A stretch of DNA of 64,000 bases, taken from NCBI RefSeq assembly GCF_903815225.1, contig NZ_LR813084.1:4488001-4552000 (forward strand), given 5' to 3'. Origin of the DNA: Delftia tsuruhatensis. GTDB taxonomy: Bacteria > Pseudomonadota > Gammaproteobacteria > Burkholderiales > Burkholderiaceae_C. The notes under the pieces are model-generated. The model did no database searches. It saw nothing but the letters and a program-made list of their open reading frames with translations, and was not told the DNA's origin. Position numbers and translations under genes: made by a program. Position 1 is the stretch's first letter. Each line of letters starts with the position of its first letter. This document shows positions 18,356 to 26,431 of the stretch, piece after piece.

Positions 18356-18908
18356 TTTCAACGAGTTGATCGAACGCGTCAAGCATGGGCGCGAGTTCGG
18401 TCACGCCAGCTTCGAACCCATCTTCTACCTGGTCTTCCACCCAGAGCAGATCTTGGACGTGAAGCGCCGTCATGCCGCTTGGGAAAGCCGCCTGGCCAAT
18501 GAAGGCTGGGACGTTCACACTTTCTCCATCTCCAAAGAAGTGGCTGAGATTCTGGCCAACGCCCCCATGCGAAAGATCTGGGTGGCCGCTGACCAGAAGG
18601 CCCCTCAGTCCTGGGAGAAGACCAACAAGTCGCTCGCCAATGCTGTGGCCACCGGCGCGCTGCAGCAGCGTCTGGAAGCGCGCCTAACCGAGCTGGAAGG
18701 CAAGCCCAAGTCCATCCTTCTGGTCACAGACCTGGAGGCCCTGCACCCCTACATGCGCATCGGTGTCATCGAGGGCCAACTGCAGGGCAAGTTCCATGTG
18801 CCCACAGTGTTCCTGTACCCCGGTGTGCGCACCGGCAAGACCCGTCTGAAGTTCCTCGGCTTTTACCCCGAGGACGGCAACTACCGATCGGTCCATGTTG
18901 GCGGCTGA
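18336..18908 (+). CDS. brxB: BrxB (DUF1788) BREX protein
   Basis: 190 residues. Typical DUF1788 features are FEPIFYLVFHPEQILDVKRR, RLANEGWDVHTFSI, SILLVTDLEALHPYMRIG and the C-terminal VPTVFLYPGVRTGKTRLKFL followed by GFYPEDGNYRS. BrxB is conserved in all type-1 BREX loci and needed for defence; its activity is unknown. The gene overlaps brxA by 20 bp and is followed 18 bp later by brxC. Confidence 0.93.
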   Translation: MSSLDHDFNELIERVKHGREFGHASFEPIFYLVFHPEQILDVKRRHAAWESRLANEGWDVHTFSISKEVAEILANAPMRKIWVAADQKAPQSWEKTNKSLANAVATGALQQRLEARLTELEGKPKSILLVTDLEALHPYMRIGVIEGQLQGKFHVPTVFLYPGVRTGKTRLKFLGFYPEDGNYRSVHVGG

Positions 18909-18926
18909 ATCTGAGCAATCTAAGTT

Positions 18927-21900
18927 ATGAATATCAAGCAGCTTTTTGATCCGTCCAAAGACATCTACCGCAGCATCGAGAAGGTCATTGCCTACGGTGT
19001 CTCGCAGGAAGAGCGACTGAAGAAGGAAGTCTCCGAATACGTCGTTACCGATAGCATCGATGAGCAGTTCAACAAGCTGCTGCTCAAGATGCAGGCTGCC
19101 ATGGACGCCGGCGGCGAGAACGAGGTGGGCGTTTGGGTTTCGGGCTTCTATGGCTCGGGCAAGAGCTCGTTCACCAAGTATCTCGGCCTGGCATTCGACG
19201 ATCGAATTCAGATCGACGGCGTGCACTTCCGGCAGCATTTGCAAGACCGCCTGAAGCGCACGACCACCCGCCAACTGCTCAGCACTGTCGCCAAGCGCTT
19301 CCCAGCGGCCGTGTTGCTGCTCGACCTGGCCAGTGAGCAACTGGCCGGCGCCACCATGGAGGAAGTCTCCACGGTGCTGTTCTACAAGGTGCTGCAATGG
19401 GCAGGCTATTCGCGCAACCTCAAGGTCGCTGCCCTGGAACGCCGTCTGCGTCGTGAGGGTCGCTACGACGAGTTCTTGAAGCTGTTCGAGGAGGCCACAG
19501 GGGGCGAGCCCTGGTCCCAGTACCGCGATGACGATCTGGTCGTTGACAGCCTGGTACCCGGCATCGCCCATCAGCTGTACCCCCTGCTGTTCAAAAGCGA
19601 GTCGTCGTTCACCACCGAAACCAGTGATGTGGTCGTCTTCGAGAACGACCGCGTCAAAGAGATGTTGGCAATTGCCCGTGAAGCCTCGGGCAAGGACTAC
19701 ATCATCTTCATCATCGATGAGGTGGGTCAATACGTCGGCTCCCGCCAGAACCTCATACTGAACCTGGACGGCCTGTCCAAGAACCTCAAAGCCTTGGGCG
19801 GCGGCAAGGTCTGGATCATCGGCACTGCCCAGCAAACACTGACCGAAGACGATCCCCGCGCCGCACTCAATTCACCCCAGCTCTTCAAACTGAAAGACCG
19901 CTTCCCAATCCAGATCGACCTGGAAGCCAACGACATCAAGGAAATCTGCTTCACGCGCCTGCTCGGCAAGTCACCCCAAGGAGCAGATGCGCTTGGCGCC
20001 TTGTTCGATCAACATGGCCAGGCCCTGCGCCACAACACCAAGCTGGAAGACGCCCGTGCATTTGGGGCCGACTTCGACCGCAAGACCTTCGTCGACCTCT
20101 ACCCTTTCCTGCCTGCGCACTTCGACATCCTGCTGCACCTGCTGGGCGCGTTGGCGCGCTCCACGGGCGGCATCGGCCTGCGCTCGGCTATCAAGGTCAT
20201 CCAGGACATCCTGATCGAAAGCGATGGCACCCGCACCGCTGTGGCGGACCAGGCCATGGGCTGGTTGGCCACCACCGCTACGCTGTTTGATGCGCTGGAG
20301 AAAGACATCCAGCGCGCCTTCCCCAACCTGCACAAGCCCGTGCAAGAGGTTTGCCGCAACCGCTTCGCCACCTCGCCACTGCACCACCAGGTCGCCAAGA
20401 CGGTGGCCGTGCTGCAAATCCTGGGCAACCTGCCCGTCACCCGGCAGAACGTGGCCGGCCTGATGCACGACGGCGTCACCCTGGCCGGTCGAGCCGACGA
20501 GGTAAACCGCGCCATTGAAGAGCTGATCACCGACCGCTTTGTGCCCTTTGGCGAGCAAGACGGCCAGCTGCGCTTCTTCAGCGAGAAGCTCAACAATGTC
20601 GAGCAAGAGCGCAGCCAGATCCCGCTGCGCGCCGTGGAGCTCAAGCGCATTGCCAACGCCGCGCTCACCGAGGTCTACGCCCCGCTACCCAGCACCCAGC
20701 TCAACGGCTCGCTGGCCGTGCAAACCGGGCTCAAGGCCCAAGGCCCCGGCGGCCTGCCCACCCCGTTGGCCGGCGACCGCAACCCCATCCAAACCCTGGT
20801 GGAGCTGACCGAACCCAAAGAGTACGAGGCCACCCGCACCCACCTGCAAGACGAATCGCGCCAGGCCTCCGCCAAGTTCCAGGTCTTCCTTATCGGTCGC
20901 ACCACGCCCGAGATCGACGAACTCACGGCTGACATCTACCGCTGCCGCGAAATAGCCAACAAGCACCGCAATGACCCCGACCAAGAGGTCAAGGACTACT
21001 GCAACGGCCAGTTGGACCGCGCCGGCCGCCTGGAAGGCGAACTGCAGCGCCTCATCCGCCGCAGCCTGCTGCAAGGCTCGTTCATCTTCCGCGGCCAGGT
21101 GCAGGCGGTGGAATCGGCCGCACCCGAGCTGCTGGACGCCGCCCGCAAGCACCTGGGCGGCGTGGCCGAGCAGGTGTTTGACCGCTACGCCGAAGCCCCC
21201 GTGCGTGTGGCCACCGACACCGCAGAACGTTTCTTGCGTGCAGGCAACCTGGCCGCCATCACCTCGGCGATCGACCCGTTGGGTCTGGTTCAGGTCAAGG
21301 CCGGCAAGCCCTCGATCAAGGTGGACCACAAGGCCCTGGTCAGCATCCGCGACACCATCGAGCGCATGGGCCTGATCGAAGGCAAGAGCCTGTCCGACCG
21401 CTTTGCCGATGCCCCCTTCGGCTGGTCGCCCGACACGCTGCGCTACCTGGTGGCCGCGTTGCTGGTGGCCGGCGAGGTAAAGCTGAAAGTGGCGGGCCGC
21501 GAGGTCACCGTTAACGGCCAGCAGGCCGTGGACGCGCTGAAGACCAATAACAGCTTCAAGAACGTGGGCCTGTCGCTGCGCGAAGACAAGCCCTCGATGC
21601 ACATGCTGGCTTTGGCCGCCGACCGGCTCACCGACCTGAGCGGCGAGCTCGTGGTGCCACTGGAAGACGACATCAGCAAGGCCACCATCCGCCTCTTCCC
21701 CGGTCTGCAGCGGCGCTACGCCCCGCTGGGCGAAAAACTCAAGAGCCTGGGCCTGCCGGGTGAAGACCGCCTGGACAGCCTGGGCCACGAACTAGCCGAT
21801 GTGCTGCTGACGGACGCATCAGACGCCCCCCAACGGCTGGGCAAGCCCGAAAGCCCCCTGTACGCCAGCCTGAAGTGGGCTGCCGACCTGCGCCATGCGC

Positions 21901-22586
21901 TGGAACAAGGCCTGGAAGCCACGCTGCGCGACCTGCGCGAGCTGCGCACCCTGGTGGACAGCCTGCCCAACACCGGAGTTTCCGCCGCGCTAAAAGCTGA
22001 CTTGGACGAGCCGCTGGCCCAGTTGGACGCCCAACTGGCCCAAGACGACGCCTACCGCGCCGCGGCCGACCTGAGCAGCCGCCTGACGGCCATGCGTAGT
22101 CGCGTCCGTGACGCCGCACTGGCCCAGCAAGCCGCCCAGGCCGAGCGCCTGAAGCAAGTGGCCGCCGATGTGCAGCGTGTGCCCGAGTGGGCCGAACTGA
22201 CCCAGCAAGAACAGCAAGAGCTGCTGGCCAGCCTGGAGGCCTTGGCCCTGCAAGCCAACCCCGACGCTGCGGGCCTGCGTACCCTGGTCAACCAAGACGC
22301 CGTCATCTTCAGCCAGGCGCAAGACGTCAAAGCTCGCATCGAGCGTCTCGGCCGTGAACGCGTGCAAGCCCGCATGAAGGCCGAGATGGACGTCAAGGTC
22401 CCAGAAACGAAAGACGGCGAGAAGAATGAAGACAAGCCCAAGCCTGCCGTCAAGCGCCACGTCACGGCCCGCGGTCACATCACCACCCTGGCCGATTTGG
22501 ACAGCCTGATCAAAGAGCTGCAACGCGTGCGCAGCGAGCTGCACTTTGCGCACGCCTTCGAGCTAGACCTGAAGCTGGAAGACTGA
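18927..22586 (+). CDS. brxC: BrxC large P-loop ATPase
   Basis: 1219 residues, full family length. The Walker A motif is GFYGSGKSS (residues 73-81, in VWVSGFYGSGKSSFTKYLG), and a Walker B with D264-E265 (DYIIFIIDEVGQYVG). A sensor-like segment (KVWIIGTAQQTL) follows. The C-terminal half is long, helical and charged. BrxC is the DUF499-like/AAA ATPase of BREX and is thought to work with PglZ and PglX in modification and exclusion. It sits in the middle of the tightly spaced operon (18 bp after brxB, 16 bp before pglX). Confidence 0.95.
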   Translation: MNIKQLFDPSKDIYRSIEKVIAYGVSQEERLKKEVSEYVVTDSIDEQFNKLLLKMQAAMDAGGENEVGVWVSGFYGSGKSSFTKYLGLAFDDRIQIDGVHFRQHLQDRLKRTTTRQLLSTVAKRFPAAVLLLDLASEQLAGATMEEVSTVLFYKVLQWAGYSRNLKVAALERRLRREGRYDEFLKLFEEATGGEPWSQYRDDDLVVDSLVPGIAHQLYPLLFKSESSFTTETSDVVVFENDRVKEMLAIAREASGKDYIIFIIDEVGQYVGSRQNLILNLDGLSKNLKALGGGKVWIIGTAQQTLTEDDPRAALNSPQLFKLKDRFPIQIDLEANDIKEICFTRLLGKSPQGADALGALFDQHGQALRHNTKLEDARAFGADFDRKTFVDLYPFLPAHFDILLHLLGALARSTGGIGLRSAIKVIQDILIESDGTRTAVADQAMGWLATTATLFDALEKDIQRAFPNLHKPVQEVCRNRFATSPLHHQVAKTVAVLQILGNLPVTRQNVAGLMHDGVTLAGRADEVNRAIEELITDRFVPFGEQDGQLRFFSEKLNNVEQERSQIPLRAVELKRIANAALTEVYAPLPSTQLNGSLAVQTGLKAQGPGGLPTPLAGDRNPIQTLVELTEPKEYEATRTHLQDESRQASAKFQVFLIGRTTPEIDELTADIYRCREIANKHRNDPDQEVKDYCNGQLDRAGRLEGELQRLIRRSLLQGSFIFRGQVQAVESAAPELLDAARKHLGGVAEQVFDRYAEAPVRVATDTAERFLRAGNLAAITSAIDPLGLVQVKAGKPSIKVDHKALVSIRDTIERMGLIEGKSLSDRFADAPFGWSPDTLRYLVAALLVAGEVKLKVAGREVTVNGQQAVDALKTNNSFKNVGLSLREDKPSMHMLALAADRLTDLSGELVVPLEDDISKATIRLFPGLQRRYAPLGEKLKSLGLPGEDRLDSLGHELADVLLTDASDAPQRLGKPESPLYASLKWAADLRHALEQGLEATLRDLRELRTLVDSLPNTGVSAALKADLDEPLAQLDAQLAQDDAYRAAADLSSRLTAMRSRVRDAALAQQAAQAERLKQVAADVQRVPEWAELTQQEQQELLASLEALALQANPDAAGLRTLVNQDAVIFSQAQDVKARIERLGRERVQARMKAEMDVKVPETKDGEKNEDKPKPAVKRHVTARGHITTLADLDSLIKELQRVRSELHFAHAFELDLKLED

Positions 22587-22602
22587 GCGAGCCCGCACCG
22601 AC

Positions 22603-24522
22603 ATGGCCTTTGACGACAAAACCCGAGGCCGGCTGCAAAAGCTGGTGACCACCTGCCGAGGCTTGCTGACGGATGAGTTCCGCATTCAGGTACAGCAAAC
22701 CTACGGTCTGGACCCGAACACAGGTGATGTGACGTCGCTGGAGCGGCTCACCCACCTCTCAGCTGCCGAGCGTGAGATCGCAGACCTGCTGCGCCAAACC
22801 TTGGCGCACTACTTGGCCTCAGAAGGCCTTGACGACTGCTCCGCACAGCGCGTGCCCGTCATCGACCGAATCGTGCGCGAGCAGGCCTTCACCGTGCTGA
22901 ACCGCCTGGCCGCGCTGCTGATGATGGAGGCGCGTGGCGTGCTGCAACGGCCAGCTGTGGGTTCAGCACAGCAGTCTCCGGCTTTCGAGCTCTACAAGAT
23001 AGTGGCGGGCAACGCCCTGGGCGAAACCGGTCAGGCCTACCAGACGTTCCTGTTCAGCCTGTTTGACGAATTTGCTCAAGAGCTGCCCGCGCTGTTTGAC
23101 CGCTTTGCGCCGCAGGGGCGTCTGTTCCCGCGCGAGGCGGCGTTGCTGCAAGTGCTGGCTGAGCTGAATCACCATGAGATTCAGCCTCTGTGGGGGGAAG
23201 ACGAAACCATTGGCTGGATCTATCAATACTTCAACGATCCCGACGAGCGCAAACGTATGAGGGATCCGAAGCAAGGTGGCTCGCAGGCGCCCCGCAACAG
23301 CCGCGAGTTGGCGGTTCGCAACCAGTTCTTTACGCCACGCTATGTAGTCGAGTTTCTGGTCGATAACACGCTAGGGCGTCTGTGGTTCAACGCTACTGGC
23401 GACCAAACCATTCTGCGTGAGCGGTGCCAATACCTGCTGGCCAAGCCTGACGAACAGCCAACAGCTGCCCTGCGCCTGCGCGACCCGCGCACCCTGAAGC
23501 TGCTGGATCCGGCCTGTGGGTCCATGCACTTTGGGCTGTATGCGTTTGACTTGTTCCTCGCCATCTACCGCGAGGCTTGGGATTGGGAGCAGAGCCACGG
23601 CGCGGGCAGCCTGGACGTGAGCACTCAGCCGGATGCGGGCTTGCTGCCGCTGTGTCAAACCTATGCAGATCAAGCGGCCTTCCTTCGCGATGTGCCACGT
23701 CTGATCATCGAGCACAGCATCTACGGCGTGGACATCGATCCGCGTGCCGCGCAGATTGCTGCGTTGGCTCTGTGGCTAAGAGCACAGCGCGCCTGGCACG
23801 ATGACGGCGTCAAGGCAAAGAACAGGCCAGTCGTCGGCCAAGGCAATGTGATTGCAGCCACTGCGCCACCCGCGGAGAAGGCGCTGCGCGACCAGTTCGC
23901 GGCGCAGCTCGACAGTCTGGATGCAGCGTTATTCGCCAAGACACTGCAGATGCTCAAGGGCGTACCAGAGCTTGGTGTGCTGCTGCAAATGGAACGAGAG
24001 CTGCCGCGTTTGGTGCAAGCCGTTTTTGGTGAACATGGCAGCTTGTTCAAGGAAGCTGATGTAGAACAGTGGCGAAAGGCTGAGGCTCGCCTGCGTGCGG
24101 CGCTCCTATCGTTCGCTCAAGCCGCCAAGTCGACCTACCAGGGGAGGCTGTTTGCGCAGGACGCCTTGCAGGGACTGCGGCTGATCGACCTGTGCCGCGA
24201 GGTGTTCGATGTGGTGGTGATGAACCCGCCATTTGGAGCGCTGGCGGCAAACACCAAAGACGTGCTCACCAAAGCTTACGCACGCAGCAAGAACGACCTG
24301 TTGGCCATCATGGTGGAGCGTGGTTTGGAACTTCTGCGCCCCGGTGGCCGTATCGGCGCTATCACGTCACGCACCTGCTTCTTTCTCTCCAGCTTCCAAG
24401 CTTGGCGGGAGCAGGTTGTATTGGGCATTGCGAAGCCTGAGGTCATGGCTGACCTGGGTTATGGGGTGATGGACGATGCGATGGTTGAAGCCGCAGCTTA
24501 TGTGTTGGAGAAGCAAGCATGA
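22603..24522 (+). CDS. pglX: PglX N-terminal half: adenine-specific methyltransferase core
   Basis: 639 residues. The S-adenosylmethionine motif I is LLDPACGSMHFGLYAFDLF (D302), and the catalytic motif IV is NPPF at residues 541-544 (VVVMNPPFGAL). The N-terminal 200 residues match the PglX lead-in. Intact PglX proteins run to about 1200 residues with a target-recognition half; here the frame stops at AAAYVLEKQA, about 95 residues after NPPF, and the rest is encoded by the next gene, which overlaps by 4 bp. PglX methylates one strand of a non-palindromic site so that host DNA is spared by BREX. Confidence 0.93.
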   Translation: MAFDDKTRGRLQKLVTTCRGLLTDEFRIQVQQTYGLDPNTGDVTSLERLTHLSAAEREIADLLRQTLAHYLASEGLDDCSAQRVPVIDRIVREQAFTVLNRLAALLMMEARGVLQRPAVGSAQQSPAFELYKIVAGNALGETGQAYQTFLFSLFDEFAQELPALFDRFAPQGRLFPREAALLQVLAELNHHEIQPLWGEDETIGWIYQYFNDPDERKRMRDPKQGGSQAPRNSRELAVRNQFFTPRYVVEFLVDNTLGRLWFNATGDQTILRERCQYLLAKPDEQPTAALRLRDPRTLKLLDPACGSMHFGLYAFDLFLAIYREAWDWEQSHGAGSLDVSTQPDAGLLPLCQTYADQAAFLRDVPRLIIEHSIYGVDIDPRAAQIAALALWLRAQRAWHDDGVKAKNRPVVGQGNVIAATAPPAEKALRDQFAAQLDSLDAALFAKTLQMLKGVPELGVLLQMERELPRLVQAVFGEHGSLFKEADVEQWRKAEARLRAALLSFAQAAKSTYQGRLFAQDALQGLRLIDLCREVFDVVVMNPPFGALAANTKDVLTKAYARSKNDLLAIMVERGLELLRPGGRIGAITSRTCFFLSSFQAWREQVVLGIAKPEVMADLGYGVMDDAMVEAAAYVLEKQA

Positions 24523-26414
24523 CACATTTTCTTCGCCTTCTGGCTGAGTCCGACAAGGCCGCTGCACTGAGCGATGCGTGTGCCCAGTTCAAGCTAGGCG
24601 CGTCGGGTGCGTACCACTTTGATATCCCTCCGTCCTCTTTCGATCCAATCCCTGGAAAGCCATTCGCTTATTGGGTCAGCGATGCTGTACGGCGAACATT
24701 CCAACGTCTGCCGGAGTTCCAAAGCGGAGCACGTACCGTCAAGCAGGGTCTGGCGACCGCGGACGACTTTCGCTTCGTGCGTGCTTTATGGGAGATCGTT
24801 GCTGATGGAACAAAGAAGAGCTGGTTTCCGTTCGCCAAGGGTGGTGCGTACTCACCCTTCTATGCCGATATTCACCTCTGTGTGAATTGGGCAATGAATG
24901 GCGCAGAGATTTCGAACTTCATCGATTTGAAGACTGGCAAGCTCTTATCTCGGCCTCAAAACACTGATTTCTATTTTCGATCGGGGTTGACTTGGCCTCT
25001 CCGGGCGTCCCGCTTTGCGCCGCAAGCCCTGCCAGCGGGTTCAATTTTTTCTGTCCGCGGTTACTGCGCCTTTCCAGAGCCTGAACACGAGGCCGCAACC
25101 TTGGCGCTGTTCAACAGCCGTGCATTCGACTACCTCTTCAAGACAGCCCTCGGTCGCTATGGCTACCCCGAGTTCATCGTTGGCATTCTTCAAATCATGC
25201 CCTGGGCTAGACCACAAGGAGCCGACCTTGAGCAGCTTGGGACGCTGGCGCGACGGGCTTGGTCGCTAAAGCGCAAGCTGGATACCGGTGAAGAGACCTC
25301 GCACGCGTTCCTGTTACCGGAAGCACTACTGCATCGCGTCGATGCCTACGACCCGAAGGTCATTGAAACAGAGCTCGCCGATATTGCCAGCGAGATCGAC
25401 CGCATTGCGTTCGACCTGTACGCGTTCGGGCCGGACGATCGTGCCGCTGTGGTGCAGGCCGCTGACGCGAGGGATGAGGATGACGAAGCCTCGGCAGACG
25501 ACCAGGACGACAACGATGCAGCGGCACCAGCGGCCGCTGGCGATGCGCTGCTTTCGTGGGCGGTCGGCGTGGCTTTCGGCCGCTTCGACTGGCGCTTGGC
25601 CACGGGAGAGCGCGCGGCACCGCCGGAGCCCGAACCCTTCGATCCGCTTCCCCCAAAAAGTCCAGGGATGTTGTCTGACGGTGCCACGCCTTTCCATGGC
25701 GGTGCTGGCCTCTTGGTTGAGGACACCAGCCATCAGCACGACCTGCCGCACCTGATCGAAGAGGTCTTCGCTCGCGTCGATCTACCCGCGCCTAGCGATG
25801 CACGCCGCTGGCTGCAACGGGACTTCTTTCCCTTCCACTTGCAGCGCTATTCCAAGAGCCGTCGAAAAGCGCCCATCTACTGGCCATTGGGCACGACATC
25901 GGGTAGCTACACGTTGTGGGTCTACTACCCCAGCCTCACCAGCCAAACGCTCTACACCGCGATCAACGACTTTGTCGAACCAAAGCTCAAACAAGTGGGT
26001 GAGGACCTGAGCGCGCTTCGAAACAAGGGCACAGCCCGAACAGAGGAAGACGAGAAGCAGTTTGAAGCCCTTCAGAGCTCGGAGACCGAGTTGCTGGAAC
26101 TGCGCGACAAGCTGGAGGAGATCGCTCCAGGCTACAAGCCGAATCACGACGACGGTGTACAGATCACCGCTGCGCCGCTCTGGCCGCTCTTTCGCCACAA
26201 GCCCTGGCAGAAAGTCTTGAAGGACACCTGGGTCAAGCTGGAAAAGGGCGACTACGACTGGGCTCACCTGGCCATGGCTTACTGGCCTGACCGCGTGCGA
26301 GAGAAGTGCAAGACCGACAAGTCGCTGGCCATCGCCCACGGCTTGGAAGACCTGTACGTGGAGCCCGAGGCGGCTCCCAAGAAGACCCGAGGCCGCAAGA
26401 AGGCCGACACCTGA
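24519..26414 (+). CDS. PglX C-terminal half: target-recognition part encoded separately
   Basis: 631 residues starting at an ATG that overlaps the upstream stop (ATGA). A GGAG at 24507-24510, 8 nt upstream, could serve as its ribosome site. Segments FRLLAESDKAAALSD, VKQGLATADDFRFVRALWE and FNSRAFDYLFKTALG are those of the middle and C-terminal parts of single-chain PglX, and AMAYWPDRVREKCKTDKSLA is the usual PglX ending. No methyltransferase motifs are present. The sum with the upstream gene (1270 residues) equals a normal PglX. This is either a true split, with translational coupling, or the product of one frameshift. Confidence 0.88.
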   Translation: MTHFLRLLAESDKAAALSDACAQFKLGASGAYHFDIPPSSFDPIPGKPFAYWVSDAVRRTFQRLPEFQSGARTVKQGLATADDFRFVRALWEIVADGTKKSWFPFAKGGAYSPFYADIHLCVNWAMNGAEISNFIDLKTGKLLSRPQNTDFYFRSGLTWPLRASRFAPQALPAGSIFSVRGYCAFPEPEHEAATLALFNSRAFDYLFKTALGRYGYPEFIVGILQIMPWARPQGADLEQLGTLARRAWSLKRKLDTGEETSHAFLLPEALLHRVDAYDPKVIETELADIASEIDRIAFDLYAFGPDDRAAVVQAADARDEDDEASADDQDDNDAAAPAAAGDALLSWAVGVAFGRFDWRLATGERAAPPEPEPFDPLPPKSPGMLSDGATPFHGGAGLLVEDTSHQHDLPHLIEEVFARVDLPAPSDARRWLQRDFFPFHLQRYSKSRRKAPIYWPLGTTSGSYTLWVYYPSLTSQTLYTAINDFVEPKLKQVGEDLSALRNKGTARTEEDEKQFEALQSSETELLELRDKLEEIAPGYKPNHDDGVQITAAPLWPLFRHKPWQKVLKDTWVKLEKGDYDWAHLAMAYWPDRVREKCKTDKSLAIAHGLEDLYVEPEAAPKKTRGRKKADT

Positions 26415-26431
26415 CCGAACGACGATTCACG

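Noticed and set aside
26306..26431. PglZ extended upstream to 26306
   Set aside because: This part overlaps the pglX C-terminal gene in another frame; the PglZ family starts at MRIETFIQQEIL (26432).
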